This document shows, piece after piece, positions 51,837 through 62,394 of a stretch of DNA of 64,000 nt. Below the pieces are notes generated by a model. It was not told where the DNA came from. It made no database searches and saw only the letters and a program-made list of their open reading frames with translations. The DNA is from Flavobacteriaceae bacterium LYZ1037 (lineage in GTDB: Bacteria > Bacteroidota > Bacteroidia > Flavobacteriales > Flavobacteriaceae). The position numbers were made by a program, and so were the translations under genes. The stretch spans positions 1 through 64,000 of the forward strand of contig QFWS01000008.1 in the NCBI GenBank assembly GCA_003144015.1. Direction: 5' to 3'. The number at the start of each line of letters is the position of its first letter. Position 1 is the stretch's first letter.

Positions 51837-54263
51837 TTATCTTAATTCCGCACCTAATTCCTTTTCGAAATTAGCTTGAAGTTTTTTCATTATTTTTTCA
51901 ATCTGTTTATCTGTAAGTGTCTTATTTTCATCTTGAAGTGTAAAACTTACAGCATAACTTTTCTTACCTGCTGGTAAATTATCACCTTGATACACATCAA
52001 ACAAATTAACATCTTTAAGTAACTTTTTTTCTGTTTGATTGGCTATATTATCGATATCTTCAAACGTCACATTGTTATCTAATAAAAGTGCAAAATCTCT
52101 CTTAACTTCTGGGTATTTAGGAATACTATGAAACTTAACAGATTGGTGTTTTGCCATTTCTATTACATGATCCCAATTAAAATCGGCAAATAAGACATCC
52201 TGTGAAATTCCAAAATGTTTCAAAATAGATTTTTTTATTACACCAAATTCAACCAATTGTTTCTTTCCAAAAGAAAAAACAACTCCTTCACTAAACACAT
52301 CGTTTTTAATTGGTGATGCATTATAATTTGCTAAACCCAATCTTTCTAACACACTCGAAATAGTTCCTTTTAAGAAAAAGAAATCGCTTGGTTTTGTTGT
52401 AGTGTTCCAACGATCGTTATGCCTATTTCCTGTTACAAACACAGATAAATGTTTATACTCTTCTCGTGTTTCTTTATAGTTATGATAGGTTTTACCAAAT
52501 TCAAACAATTTTAAATTATCTCGCTTTCTATTAATGTTGTGGCTCACATTTTCTAATCCAGAAAACAAAACAGACTGTCTTAACACACTTAAATCGCTAC
52601 TTAAAGGATTAAGCATTTCTACGTTGTGTTCTTCTTTAAGTTGTTCACTTAAGGTTACATACTCTGGAGAAGTAAGAGAATTTGTTAAGGTTTCATAATA
52701 ACCTTGAGAAGCCAATTGATTACCAATTACGTTTTGCAACTTATAATCTTCAAATCTAGAAGTGTTAGAAATAGAAGCGTTTATTTTTTCGTTTGTTTTT
52801 ATGTTATTATAACCATAAACACGTAGAATTTCTTCAATAATATCAGCTTCACGTTGCACATCGTTTCTATAAGCAGGAACCGTTAAACCTAAACCAGTTT
52901 CTGTAACGTTATTAATTTTAATGTCTAGCGACATTAAGATCTGCTTTATTAAGTCTCTAGGTATTTCTTCGCCAATAAGTTTCTTTGCATTGTCAAAACT
53001 AAAACGTACTTGAAAATCTTCAATTTTATTTGGGTAAAAATCTGATACATCGCTCGTTATTTCTCCACCAGCAATGTCCTGAATTAACAAAGCTGCACGT
53101 TTTAAAGCATATTCAGTAATATTTGGATCAATTCCTCTTTCAAACCTAAAAGAAGCATCTGTGTTTAGATTGTGCCTTTTTGCAGTTTTCCTAACACTTA
53201 CTGGGTTGAAATAAGCACTCTCTAAAAAGATACTTGTTGTAGTTGCTGTGACTCCAGACTCCAAGCCTCCAAACACCCCAGCAATACACATTGGTGTTTC
53301 GGCATTACAAATCATTAGATCTTCTTCATGTAGTTCTCTCTCAACTTCGTCAAGAGTGATAAACTTGGTTCCCTTTGGTAAAGTCTTTACTTCTATTTTA
53401 TTTCCAGTAATTTTTGCTGTATCAAAAGCATGAAGTGGCTGTCCTAATTCATGCAACACATAATTTGTAGCATCCACAATATTGTTTTTTGGTGTTAAAC
53501 CAATGGCTTTTAATCTATTTTGCAACCAATCTGGAGAGGTTTCAACCTTAATTCCAGAGATAGTTACGCCACAATATCTTGGTGCTAAATCTTTATTTAT
53601 AACATCTACATCTATCCTTAAAGTCCTATTGTCGACATGAAAAGCGCTTACTGAAGGTGTAATTAATTCTAATTGTACGTCTTTTTGAAGCAAACCTGCT
53701 TTTAAATCTCTAGCAGTTCCTAAATGACTCATAGCATCTGCTCTATTTGGCGTTAAGCCAATTTCGAAAACCTGATCGTTTTCAACTTCAAAAATATCGG
53801 CAACCAAAGTACCAACTTTAAGTTTCGTATCAAGAACCATAATACCATCGTGAGACTCTCCAAGACCAAGTTCATCTTCAGCACAAATCATCCCATGACT
53901 CTCTTCTCCTCGAATTTTTCCTTTTTTTATGGTCCAAGCTTCCCCTTCTTTTGTGTATAATGTTGTCCCAATTGTTGCTATAGGAACTTTTTGTCCAGCA
54001 GCAACATTTGGAGCTCCACAAACAATTTGCAACGGAGTCTCTAATCCAATATCAACTGTGGTTACTTTTAGTCTATCTGCATTAGGATGTTGCACGCAGG
54101 TTAAAACTTCTCCAACTACGATACCTTCTAACCCTCCTTTAACAGATTGAAAAGAACTAACTCCTTCAACTTCAAGACCTAAGTCTGTAAGTAATTCGCT
54201 AATTTGATCTGGTGTCCAAGTTGTTTTTATAAATTGCTTTAACCAATTGTAAGAAATCTTCAT
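51837..54263 (-). CDS. pheT: Phenylalanine-tRNA ligase beta subunit
   Basis: This is an 808-residue chain of normal length that, with PheS (outside the window), charges tRNA-Phe. Domains in order: tRNA-binding OB fold near residues 45-155 (GLEGIVVGEVLTCVQHPNADRLKV, ICGAPNVAAGQKVPIA), B3/B4 editing domain (MCIAGVFGGLESGVT), B5, the catalytic-like core ASFRFERGIDPN, and the C-terminal anticodon-binding FDX-ACB domain (FHSIPKYPEVKRDFALLL). All parts are present. Confidence 0.96.
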   Translation of the reverse strand: MKISYNWLKQFIKTTWTPDQISELLTDLGLEVEGVSSFQSVKGGLEGIVVGEVLTCVQHPNADRLKVTTVDIGLETPLQIVCGAPNVAAGQKVPIATIGTTLYTKEGEAWTIKKGKIRGEESHGMICAEDELGLGESHDGIMVLDTKLKVGTLVADIFEVENDQVFEIGLTPNRADAMSHLGTARDLKAGLLQKDVQLELITPSVSAFHVDNRTLRIDVDVINKDLAPRYCGVTISGIKVETSPDWLQNRLKAIGLTPKNNIVDATNYVLHELGQPLHAFDTAKITGNKIEVKTLPKGTKFITLDEVERELHEEDLMICNAETPMCIAGVFGGLESGVTATTTSIFLESAYFNPVSVRKTAKRHNLNTDASFRFERGIDPNITEYALKRAALLIQDIAGGEITSDVSDFYPNKIEDFQVRFSFDNAKKLIGEEIPRDLIKQILMSLDIKINNVTETGLGLTVPAYRNDVQREADIIEEILRVYGYNNIKTNEKINASISNTSRFEDYKLQNVIGNQLASQGYYETLTNSLTSPEYVTLSEQLKEEHNVEMLNPLSSDLSVLRQSVLFSGLENVSHNINRKRDNLKLFEFGKTYHNYKETREEYKHLSVFVTGNRHNDRWNTTTKPSDFFFLKGTISSVLERLGLANYNASPIKNDVFSEGVVFSFGKKQLVEFGVIKKSILKHFGISQDVLFADFNWDHVIEMAKHQSVKFHSIPKYPEVKRDFALLLDNNVTFEDIDNIANQTEKKLLKDVNLFDVYQGDNLPAGKKSYAVSFTLQDENKTLTDKQIEKIMKKLQANFEKELGAELR

Positions 54264-54371
54264 GTTTGCTTTGCTCTTTAAGTTGGCAAAGATAAAATAT
54301 TGCTTTTAAGCATTCAAAACAATGCTATAAAAATTATGACTAATAGTTTATTAAAATTGCAAAAATTAAAA

Positions 54372-54761
54372 TTAAACTAACTGTTCTAAATTTAAATCAT
54401 TTATAGATCCATGTGAACCGTGTGCTACGACTACCCCATTTTTAATTATAAGTAGTTGGGGTGACTCGTGCAGAACCTGAAATTTATATCCTGTTTCATT
54501 AGACACATCTCTGTAGTTTAACAAGTCTAGATAATACAAATCAGCATCCGTTTCAGATAAACTATAAACTGCTACAAACTGTTTCATTACCATTCTGCTA
54601 ATACCACAACGTGTGGAATGTTTGAATATTATTTGGGTTTTTGATTTCGATTTTTCTTCAATCTCATCTAACTGAGCTACACTAGATAAATCTAACCAAG
54701 GCAACACTTTTTCTTCTTTAGGTTCAGATGAACCATTAAATATTTTATTAAACAATCCCAT
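54372..54761 (-). CDS. ytxJ: Bacilliredoxin YtxJ-like (monothiol)
   Basis: This is a 129-residue thioredoxin-fold protein of the YtxJ type (DUF2847), linked to bacillithiol, the low-molecular-weight thiol of many Bacteroidota. The active site is in IIFKHSTRCGISRMVMKQF near residue 50, with a single Cys in TRCGIS, as expected for the family. The cis-Pro is in HESPQLLIIKNGVVVAHGSH. It should reverse bacillithiol mixed disulfides on proteins. It lies between pheT and clpB. Confidence 0.88.
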   Translation of the reverse strand: MGLFNKIFNGSSEPKEEKVLPWLDLSSVAQLDEIEEKSKSKTQIIFKHSTRCGISRMVMKQFVAVYSLSETDADLYYLDLLNYRDVSNETGYKFQVLHESPQLLIIKNGVVVAHGSHGSINDLNLEQLV

Positions 54762-55076
54762 ATTTCATTTTTTAATTTCAAGTGATTTATCTATTATAAT
54801 AAATACCAGCCTGACTACAGTCTAGAATTGAGAAAACTTTCTACAAGTACACGTTTTTTCTCTTACAAAAATACTCGAACTAATCAAACTAAACATTTAA
54901 GTCGGAGCTATATGTAAATGCTTACAACTGACTAAACGTCACGTTATCAGTGGTTGTTTCAGACATTTTGTCCTGTCCTTAGAATTGGTAAGATAATTGA
55001 CTTAACAACCATGTAAACATAAAAAATAAAATAATCATTCAGAGCGAAAGCAAAAAAATGAAATAAATAATACAAA
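54762..55076. other. 315-base spacer between ytxJ and clpB
   Basis: No gene was found. It should carry the two divergent promoters. On the clpB side it contains a two-part palindrome (54927-54951) and GACATTTTGTC (54962-54972) with GACA/TGTC arms. No CIRCE-type inverted repeat was found. Confidence 0.5.
54927..54951. promoter_or_regulatory. Bipartite palindrome upstream of clpB
   Basis: ACTGA + AACGT and ACGTT + TCAGT form a two-part inverted repeat about one central C (outer arms separated from inner by three bases on the left and one on the right). It lies about 125 bases before the clpB ATG. This would suit an operator of a dimeric regulator, perhaps a heat-shock one, but no consensus was matched. 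Confidence 0.3.
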
Positions 55077-57686
55077 ATGAATTTAAATAATTATACCATA
55101 AAATCGCAAGAAGCTATACAGCAAGCACAACAACTAGCTCAAAGCTTAGAACACCAACAAATAGAAAACGAGCATCTTTTTAAAGCCATTTCTGAAGTTG
55201 ATGAAAACGTTTTACCATTTATTCTAAAAAAACTAAACATTAACATTTCGGTTTTAGAACAAGCCATTGACAAACAATTGGAAAATTTTCCAAAAGTTTC
55301 AGGAGGAGACCTTATGCTGTCTCGTGAAGCAGGAAAAACTCTTAACGAAGCTTCTATTATTGCAAAAAAAATGAAAGATGATTATGTGTCTATTGAACAC
55401 TTAATCTTAGCCATTTTTAAATCTAATAGCAAAATTGCTCAAATGCTAAAAGATCAAGGAGCTACAGAGAAGGTCCTTTTAGCAAGCATCGAAGAATTAA
55501 GAAAAGGAAATCGTGTGACATCACAAAGTCAGGAAGAAACTTATAATTCGTTAAATAAATATGCAAAAAATTTAAATCAATTAGCAAAAGACGGCAAGTT
55601 AGACCCGGTTATTGGTCGTGATGAAGAAATACGTAGAATTCTACAAATTTTATCCAGACGAACCAAGAACAACCCTATCTTAGTTGGAGAGCCTGGAACA
55701 GGTAAAACGGCTATTGCAGAAGGTTTAGCACATAGAATTGTAGACGGAGACATTCCAGAAAACCTTATAGACAAGCAAATTTTTGCTCTTGATATGGGAG
55801 CTCTAATTGCTGGTGCTAAATATAAAGGTGAGTTTGAAGAGCGACTAAAGGCAGTCATTAAAGAAGTCACAGAAAGTGATGGAGATATTGTTTTATTTAT
55901 AGACGAAATCCACACTTTAGTCGGTGCTGGTGGAGGTCAAGGTGCCATGGATGCTGCAAACATTTTAAAACCAGCATTAGCACGTGGCGAACTTAGAGCT
56001 ATTGGAGCTACCACTTTAGACGAGTATCAAAAATACTTTGAAAAAGACAAAGCTTTAGAAAGACGCTTTCAAAAAGTGATGGTCAATGAGCCAGATACAG
56101 AAAGTGCTATCTCTATTTTACGAGGTATAAAAGAGAAATACGAAACACACCATAAAGTTAGAATTAAAGACGAAGCGATTATTGGCGCTGTAGAATTATC
56201 TGAACGCTATATAACCAATCGTTTTTTACCAGACAAAGCTATAGACCTTATGGACGAAGCAGCTTCAAAATTACGTATGGAAATCAACTCAAAACCTGAA
56301 GAATTAGACGTTTTAGATAGAAAAGTCATGCAATTAGAGATTGAAATTGAAGCCATTAAACGTGAAAAAGATGAAGCCAAATTAAAATCATTACGTTCCG
56401 ATTTAGCAAATCTAAAAGAAGAACGAAATGAGATTAATGCCAAATGGAAAAGCGAAAAGGAAGTCGTAGATAATATTCAAACTGCAAAAGCAGATATTGA
56501 AGATTTCAAACTTGAAGCCGAACGTGCAGAACGCGATGGCGACTATGGTAAAGTAGCAGAAATTCGTTACGGAAAAATAAAAGCAGCTCAGGAAACACTT
56601 GAGAAACTTCAAAAAGAATTACAAGAAAACCAATCTGAAAATTCTTTAATCAAGGAAGAAGTAACTTATGATGATATTGCTGAAGTTGTAGCAAAGTGGA
56701 CTGGAATTCCAGTAACTAAAATGATTCAAAGCGAACGTGAAAAATTACTAAAGCTTGAAAACGAATTACACAAAAGAGTGGTTGGCCAAGAAGAAGCCAT
56801 TATTGCAGTAAGTGACGCTGTAAGACGTTCTAGAGCTGGTTTACAAAACCCACAAAAGCCTATTGGAACTTTTCTGTTTCTTGGAACTACTGGTGTTGGT
56901 AAAACCGAATTAGCAAAAGCATTAGCAGAATATTTGTTTGATGATGAAAATGCCATGACTAGAATAGACATGAGTGAATATCAAGAACGTCATGCTGTGA
57001 GCAGATTGGTTGGAGCACCTCCTGGATATGTTGGATACGACGAAGGTGGTCAACTTACCGAAGCTGTAAGAAGAAAACCTTATTCTGTAGTATTATTAGA
57101 TGAAATTGAAAAAGCACATCCAGACACCTTTAATATTTTGTTACAGGTTTTAGATGAAGGTAGATTAACAGATAACAAAGGTCGTGTAGCAGATTTTAAA
57201 AACACCATAATTATAATGACTTCAAATATTGGAAGCCATATTATTCAAGAGCGTTTTGAGGCTACAAAAGATATCGATTCTGCTATTGAAACGGCTAAAA
57301 TAGATGTCTTGGCATTATTAAAACAAAGTGTGAGACCTGAATTTTTAAATAGGATAGACGATACCATAATGTTTACACCTTTAACAAAAGAAAACATTAA
57401 AGATATTGTAGGCTTGCAATTAAAAGGTTTAACAAAAATGTTAGGATTACAGAATATCACTTTCGATGCAACTCATGAAGCTATTGCTTACCTAGCTGAC
57501 AAAGGTTACAATCCAGAATATGGGGCAAGACCAGTAAAAAGAGTGATTCAAAAAGAAGTTTTAAATGAATTAAGTAAGGAAATTTTATCTGGAACTGTAA
57601 CAACAGATAGTATTATTCTGCTTGATGCTTTTGACGGAAAACTTGTTTTTAGAAATCAATCTAACATGGTTGCAGAAGAATATTAA
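55077..57686 (+). CDS. clpB: ATP-dependent disaggregase ClpB
   Basis: This 869-residue Hsp100 chaperone pulls proteins out of aggregates together with DnaK. The N-terminal Clp repeat domain spans ~1-145 ([20 protein letters not shown]). The first AAA+ domain has [13 protein letters not shown] near residue 205 and pore loop [14 protein letters not shown]. The long coiled-coil M-domain (~390-525; [19 protein letters not shown]) separates ClpB from ClpA/C. The second AAA+ domain has [13 protein letters not shown] and pore [13 protein letters not shown]. The length is normal. Confidence 0.97.
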   Translation: MNLNNYTIKSQEAIQQAQQLAQSLEHQQIENEHLFKAISEVDENVLPFILKKLNINISVLEQAIDKQLENFPKVSGGDLMLSREAGKTLNEASIIAKKMKDDYVSIEHLILAIFKSNSKIAQMLKDQGATEKVLLASIEELRKGNRVTSQSQEETYNSLNKYAKNLNQLAKDGKLDPVIGRDEEIRRILQILSRRTKNNPILVGEPGTGKTAIAEGLAHRIVDGDIPENLIDKQIFALDMGALIAGAKYKGEFEERLKAVIKEVTESDGDIVLFIDEIHTLVGAGGGQGAMDAANILKPALARGELRAIGATTLDEYQKYFEKDKALERRFQKVMVNEPDTESAISILRGIKEKYETHHKVRIKDEAIIGAVELSERYITNRFLPDKAIDLMDEAASKLRMEINSKPEELDVLDRKVMQLEIEIEAIKREKDEAKLKSLRSDLANLKEERNEINAKWKSEKEVVDNIQTAKADIEDFKLEAERAERDGDYGKVAEIRYGKIKAAQETLEKLQKELQENQSENSLIKEEVTYDDIAEVVAKWTGIPVTKMIQSEREKLLKLENELHKRVVGQEEAIIAVSDAVRRSRAGLQNPQKPIGTFLFLGTTGVGKTELAKALAEYLFDDENAMTRIDMSEYQERHAVSRLVGAPPGYVGYDEGGQLTEAVRRKPYSVVLLDEIEKAHPDTFNILLQVLDEGRLTDNKGRVADFKNTIIIMTSNIGSHIIQERFEATKDIDSAIETAKIDVLALLKQSVRPEFLNRIDDTIMFTPLTKENIKDIVGLQLKGLTKMLGLQNITFDATHEAIAYLADKGYNPEYGARPVKRVIQKEVLNELSKEILSGTVTTDSIILLDAFDGKLVFRNQSNMVAEEY

Positions 57687-57725
57687 ATACTAAAATAAAA
57701 AATGAAACGTTTTTCATATTAAGTT

Positions 57726-57778
57726 GGTTAGTTAATTGAAAAAGCAACGTAAATCTGCAAAGAGGCACGTTGCTTTTT
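57726..57778. terminator. Bidirectional terminator and repeat copy 1, left of mqo
   Basis: AAAAAGCAACGT (57739-57750) pairs with ACGTTGCTTTTT (57767-57778) around a 16-base loop, between the convergent clpB and mqo genes. Almost the same sequence, including the loop (AAATCTnnAAAGAGGC) and the upstream GGTTAGTTAATT, recurs at 59380-59438 on the other side of mqo. Confidence 0.8.
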
Positions 57779-57798
57779 GTTTTATATCACTTCTCGCT

Positions 57799-59289
57799 TT
57801 ATAAACTTAAAGCTTGTTTAGATAATTCCAAATGTTTTTCAAAAGATGCTTTGGTTACTGGTTTATTCCAAGTAGGAACCATATCGTTTAATATCTCTTG
57901 TCCTTTTTTAGAATGAATAATCTCAGGAAACGCTTTTTCAATAACATCTAGCATTATTTTAGCTGCTGTTGATGCACCAGGAGACGCACCTAACAAACAT
58001 GTAATACTCCCATCTTTACTACTTACTACTTCGGTTCCAAACTGAAGTTTCCCACTTTCAAACTCATCTTTTTTTATTATCTGTACACGTTGTCCTGCTA
58101 CAATAACTTCCCAATCTTCATCTTTAGCATCTTTTATAAACTTCCTCAAGTCCTCCATTCTATCTTTATGCGACATTTTAACTTGATTTAATAAATACTT
58201 TGTCAAAGGCAAATTGTGCCAAAATGCTGTTAACATAGATGGTATATTATAATATTTTACAGACTTCGCTAAATCTAAATAACTGCCTTCTTTTAAAAAT
58301 TTAGGACTAAATCCTGCAAATGGCCCAAACAACAACTCTCTCTTTCCATCAATAAATCGGGAATCTAAATGTGGCTCAGACATTGGAGGTGCACCTAATT
58401 CTGCTTTACTATATACTTTTGCAAAATGCTTGTTTATTATCTCTTGGTCTTTACAAACCAACCATTCTCCACTAACAGGAAACCCTCCATAACCATGTTT
58501 TTCTTCTATCTCAACTTTTTGAAGTAATAGTATACTTCCTCCTCCAGCTCCAATAAAAACATGTTTGGCATCGAAATAACGATTTTCATGAGTCTTCATG
58601 TCTTTAACCTTTACAGACCATTCTACTTTGTCTTCAGGATCAATATCTAGAACTTCTTGATTACATTGTACTTTAGTATCAAATTCCTTGTCTAAAATAG
58701 CAAACAGCATGTTGGTCAATTCTCCAAAATTGACTTCGGTTCCTCTTTCAATTCGATTGGCTGCCATTACCTCATCAGGAGCTCTATCTGCCATCATGAG
58801 AGGAAACCATTCTGTCATTTTATCAATTTCTTTAGTGAATTCGATGCTATTGAACATAAAATGATTTTTTATAGCCTCAAAGCGTTTTTCTAAAAAGCTG
58901 CTATTATAATCACCCGTTACCCAACTACAATGTGGCATACTTTGAATGAAAGATTTTGGATCTTTTATTAAATCTTTATTTACCAAATAAGACCAGAATT
59001 GTTTAGAAATTTCAAATTGGTTACAGATGTCTATGGCTTTCGAAATATTTATTGTACCATCTGCATCTTCAGGCGTATAATTAAGTTCACATAATGCAGA
59101 GTGTCCAGTACCTGCATTATTCCAAGCAGCTGAACTTTCAAGTGCCACATGTTCTAATTTTTCTAATATTAAAACTCTTAAATTGGGATCTAATAATTTT
59201 GTTAAAAGTGCTAAAGTAGCACTCATGATGCCTCCTCCAACACAAATTAAATCGTAATGTTCAATGTTATTATTTAATGATGCTTTCAT
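57799..59289 (-). CDS. mqo: Malate:quinone oxidoreductase
   Basis: This is a 496-residue FAD-dependent membrane-associated enzyme that oxidises malate to oxaloacetate and passes electrons to quinone in the TCA cycle. The dinucleotide motif is DLICVGGGIMSATLA near residue 14, followed by the family block SSAAWNNAGTGHSALCELNYTPE. Further blocks are HVFIGAGGGSILLLQK, HGYGGFPVSGEWL, FAGFSPKFLKEGSYLD and LGASPGASTA at the FAD end. The length is normal. It is bounded on both sides by near-identical terminator repeats, see the repeat entries. Confidence 0.95.
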   Translation of the reverse strand: MKASLNNNIEHYDLICVGGGIMSATLALLTKLLDPNLRVLILEKLEHVALESSAAWNNAGTGHSALCELNYTPEDADGTINISKAIDICNQFEISKQFWSYLVNKDLIKDPKSFIQSMPHCSWVTGDYNSSFLEKRFEAIKNHFMFNSIEFTKEIDKMTEWFPLMMADRAPDEVMAANRIERGTEVNFGELTNMLFAILDKEFDTKVQCNQEVLDIDPEDKVEWSVKVKDMKTHENRYFDAKHVFIGAGGGSILLLQKVEIEEKHGYGGFPVSGEWLVCKDQEIINKHFAKVYSKAELGAPPMSEPHLDSRFIDGKRELLFGPFAGFSPKFLKEGSYLDLAKSVKYYNIPSMLTAFWHNLPLTKYLLNQVKMSHKDRMEDLRKFIKDAKDEDWEVIVAGQRVQIIKKDEFESGKLQFGTEVVSSKDGSITCLLGASPGASTAAKIMLDVIEKAFPEIIHSKKGQEILNDMVPTWNKPVTKASFEKHLELSKQALSL

Positions 59290-59379
59290 TTTTATTTTTT
59301 TAAAAGAACTAATTTAAATAAGTTTTTAATTAAAATTCAATAAGAGGAAATATAATTAAGATAGACACGTTTTTATAAC

Positions 59380-59438
59380 GGTTTAGTTAATTACAATAAA
59401 AAAAGCAACGCAAATCTAAAAAGAGGCACGTTGCTTTT
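59380..59438. terminator. Terminator and repeat copy 2, right of mqo
   Basis: AAAGCAACG and CGTTGCTTT flank a loop with AAATCTAAAAAGAGGCA, nearly identical to copy 1 at 57726-57778, in the same orientation (GTTTAGTTAATT upstream in both). It lies after the stop of the T9SS cargo gene (minus strand) and before mqo, so it probably ends that transcript. Confidence 0.75.
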
Positions 59439-59459
59439 AATTTTAATTGAAATATCTTT

Positions 59460-60776
59460 TTATTGAGTAACTAACCTTTTAGTATCAATTTTCTTTCCAT
59501 CTACATAAAGAGTGTAATAATAAATAGCAGATTGCAAATTAGATTTGCTTAAATCTAAAGATCCTTCTTTTCCAAATGTATTCAAAGGAAAATCATATAT
59601 AACTTGTCCTAAAGACGAAGTCACAACAATTTTAGCAGAATGATATTTTATTGGAATGTAATATTTAATATTTGTTAGCGTGTTAAATGGATTTGGCACA
59701 TTTTGGTTTAAACGAATATTGTTTTCAGTTGGAACAGATTCCATAACTCCTAAAGTACCACCACAAGCACACTGTTCTATTGCAGTTACACGAGCTAATA
59801 AATCGTCAATTTGTGCTTGTTGCGCTGTATTTTCTGCTTGTAAATCTGCTAAGATTGGTGCCAAGTCTACATCTACAGACGCACCACTTTCAATAGCAAC
59901 TGTTAAAGTTGTACCAGATAAAGTAGCAGAAGTTAAATCTTGATTGTCTTGAGAAGTGTTTACCCATTCGGTTCCATTCCAATAATAGGTAACATTATCA
60001 TCAGTATCATAAACTGTCATTCCAGCAACAGCACCACTTGACAATGTTGTTCGTTGTGCAGTTGTTAATCTATTCAAAATTAACCCTTTATCGGTTGCAC
60101 TTAAATCTAAAGAAGCATTTAAATTTGGTCCTTGGGTGCCTAAACCTATCGTACCATTAGCAGCAATAAAAAAAGAATTATTAGGAGCGCCTGGTTTGAT
60201 TTTAAATGGCAACAAACTACCATTGGTTACATCTCTTATAAAAAAGTTTGTTTCGTTTCCAGCAAGATCCCAGGTTTGAGCTGTCCAACCACTTGCGCCA
60301 TTTTGCTCTAAACGTAACGTTGGAGAGTCTCCATCTGTTACTTGTAGCTCAACAACAGGAGTATCGGTACCTAAACCAACATTACCTCCAGTTCCAACAT
60401 ATAATGCGTTTGCTCCTACACCTGCTGAAATTCTAAAAGGCATGTTACCGGCTGTTAGATCTGAAACACCAAAATAATTAGCTCCTCCATTATCAGAGTC
60501 ATTAATGGTTATTTCCCAATCGTTCCCAGGAAAACTAGCCGAATTACTTGTGTCATCGAAATGAATACGCAAATTGTTTTCCATTAATCTTAATGTGTGA
60601 AATCCAAAGCTTGGTGCTGTTGGACAATCTACTCCAACACATTCACTCCCTTGTACAATTAAGTCTTCATTATAGACAAAACCGTTTTCAGGGATATCTG
60701 AATCTGAAACTTGAGCTTGAATCATGGCACTAAAGCATAGTGCAATAGTTAAAAAATAATAGTTTAAAGTTTTCAT
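59460..60776 (-). CDS. Exported protein with tail-fiber-like region and T9SS type A tail
   Basis: This is a 438-residue exported protein; the signal peptide ends near AMIQAQ. The middle resembles phage-tail/bacteroidetal stalk sequences: repeated GTGGNVGLGTDTPVVELQVTDG and GTIGLGTQGPNLNASLDLS units, then YDTDDNVTYYWNGTEWVNTS, then a short coiled coil (LADLQAENTAQQAQIDDLLARV). The last ~80 residues are a type A sorting domain (NIRLNQNVPNPFNTLTNIKY, ending IDTKRLVTQ). It is probably an elongated surface protein exported by the T9SS. The function is unknown. Confidence 0.78.
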   Translation of the reverse strand: MKTLNYYFLTIALCFSAMIQAQVSDSDIPENGFVYNEDLIVQGSECVGVDCPTAPSFGFHTLRLMENNLRIHFDDTSNSASFPGNDWEITINDSDNGGANYFGVSDLTAGNMPFRISAGVGANALYVGTGGNVGLGTDTPVVELQVTDGDSPTLRLEQNGASGWTAQTWDLAGNETNFFIRDVTNGSLLPFKIKPGAPNNSFFIAANGTIGLGTQGPNLNASLDLSATDKGLILNRLTTAQRTTLSSGAVAGMTVYDTDDNVTYYWNGTEWVNTSQDNQDLTSATLSGTTLTVAIESGASVDVDLAPILADLQAENTAQQAQIDDLLARVTAIEQCACGGTLGVMESVPTENNIRLNQNVPNPFNTLTNIKYYIPIKYHSAKIVVTSSLGQVIYDFPLNTFGKEGSLDLSKSNLQSAIYYYTLYVDGKKIDTKRLVTQ

Positions 60777-60952
60777 AAATTATATTTAATTGGTTAATAG
60801 CACTTAAACATAACTTAATAAAAACACAACTCTTTAATTTGCTCGATTAATAACCACTATACTAGCTAAACTACATCTTAAAAAATATAATTAAACTCAT
60901 AAAATTTTAATAATTTTTCATATTGCATGATGTCAATATAAACAGTTAATCG

Positions 60953-60960
60953 TATTTTTG
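60953..60960 (+). promoter_or_regulatory. -7 element (TATTTTTG) for the deoC-deoD pair
   Basis: TATTTTTG matches TAnnTTTG and stands 24 bases before the deoC ATG at 60985; a frame-continuing TTG at 60958 lies inside it and cannot be the start. The -33 place has no clear TTG. Confidence 0.45.
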
Positions 60961-60984
60961 TTACAACTTAACCTATTTTATATT

Positions 60985-61656
60985 ATGGAAATTCACAAAT
61001 ACATAGATCATACCCTTTTAAAACCAAGTGCTACCAAAACAGATATTAAAATGCTTTGTGATGAAGCCAAACAATATAAATTTTACTCGGTATGTGTTAA
61101 TAGTTTCTATGTAGCTTTGGCTAAACATCTTTTAATTAGAAGCAATGTTAAAGTTTGCTCAACTATTGGCTTTCCATTAGGTGCTATGAGCACAGAAACT
61201 AAAGTTTTTGAAGCCGTTAAAGCAGTAGAAGACGGAGCAGATGAAATAGATATGGTAATAAATATTGGCATGTTAAGAAGTAAAAACTATGTGGCTGTGT
61301 ACAAAGATATTTGTGATGTTAAGTTAGCTATTGGAAAAACGCCCTTAAAAGTGATTCTGGAAATTAGCGAACTCTCTAAAAACGAAATATTAAAAGCCTG
61401 CCAGATTTGTTTAGACGCAAAGGCCGATTTTATTAAAACTTCAACAGGTTTTTCTAAAGGAGGAGCGACTCTAACAGCTGTTAAGATGATTAAAAAAACC
61501 ATTAAAAATAGAGCAAAAATAAAAGCATCGGGAGGTATCAAAGATTTAGAGACAGCTTTAAAATATATCGATGCTGGAGCAGATAGAATTGGAACCTCAT
61601 CAGGGATAACAATTGTTACTGCAAAAAAATCTACACTACAAAACTCGGGTTATTAA
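60985..61656 (+). CDS. deoC: Deoxyribose-phosphate aldolase
   Basis: This 223-residue class I aldolase splits 2-deoxyribose 5-phosphate into glyceraldehyde 3-phosphate and acetaldehyde. The ATG at 60985 (MEIHKYIDHTLLKPSATKTD) gives the family N-terminus; an upstream TTG is in the promoter. The Schiff-base Lys is in ADFIKTSTGFS near residue 152, with the second Lys in KIKASGGIKDL and the Asp in EIDMVINIG. It lies 21 bases before deoD, and the pair forms a nucleoside-salvage operon. Confidence 0.95.
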   Translation: MEIHKYIDHTLLKPSATKTDIKMLCDEAKQYKFYSVCVNSFYVALAKHLLIRSNVKVCSTIGFPLGAMSTETKVFEAVKAVEDGADEIDMVINIGMLRSKNYVAVYKDICDVKLAIGKTPLKVILEISELSKNEILKACQICLDAKADFIKTSTGFSKGGATLTAVKMIKKTIKNRAKIKASGGIKDLETALKYIDAGADRIGTSSGITIVTAKKSTLQNSGY

Positions 61657-61677
61657 CTTTTAATTCAACTAAAATTT

Positions 61678-62376
61678 ATGAGTGTTCATATTGAAGCGAA
61701 ACAGGGAGAAATTGCAGAAACTATTTTATTGCCTGGCGATCCACTTCGTGCTAAATGGATTGCTGAAACCTTTTTAGAAAACCCAGTTTGCTTTAATAAA
61801 GTGAGAGGTATGCTTGGATTTACTGGGACATATAGAGGGAAACGTGTTTCTGTTATGGGCACAGGAATGGGAGTTCCAAGTATTTCTATTTATGCTCATG
61901 AATTAATTACAGAATATGGTGTAAAAAATTTAATTCGAGTTGGAAGTTCAGGTTCTTATCAAAAACATGTTAAAATTAGAGATATTGTTTTAGCCATGGC
62001 AGCTTCGTCTAACTCTGGAGTAAACGAATTACGATTTGGTGGGGCAGATTACGCTCCTACTGCAGATTTTGGACTGTTTCAAAAAGCTGTTGAAGTAGCA
62101 AAAACAAAAAACATTCCGCTTAAAGCTGGCAATGTATTTACTTCGGATGAGTTTTATGCAGACGATTTCGAGTCGTATAAAAAATGGTCCAAATTTGGAG
62201 TGCTTTGTGTTGAAATGGAGACAGCTGGCTTATATACAGTAGCAGCAAAACACAATGTAAATGCATTGACTATTCTAACCATTTCAGATTCTTTAGTTAC
62301 TGGTGAACGTACTACAAGCAAAGAACGAGAAACTACTTTTAAGGATATGATTGATATTGCTCTTGAATTAGCTTAA
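61678..62376 (+). CDS. deoD: Purine-nucleoside phosphorylase, DeoD type
   Basis: This 232-residue hexameric enzyme cleaves purine (deoxy)nucleosides with phosphate, giving base and (deoxy)ribose 1-phosphate. The N-terminus [26 protein letters not shown] holds the phosphate-binding Gly-Asp-Pro-Arg, followed by [43 protein letters not shown] (ribose-binding MexxxL) and [10 protein letters not shown] with the catalytic Asp. It works directly upstream in metabolism of DeoC, with a phosphopentomutase elsewhere. Confidence 0.95.
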   Translation: MSVHIEAKQGEIAETILLPGDPLRAKWIAETFLENPVCFNKVRGMLGFTGTYRGKRVSVMGTGMGVPSISIYAHELITEYGVKNLIRVGSSGSYQKHVKIRDIVLAMAASSNSGVNELRFGGADYAPTADFGLFQKAVEVAKTKNIPLKAGNVFTSDEFYADDFESYKKWSKFGVLCVEMETAGLYTVAAKHNVNALTILTISDSLVTGERTTSKERETTFKDMIDIALELA

Positions 62377-62394
62377 CCCTTATTTTTTAACAAA

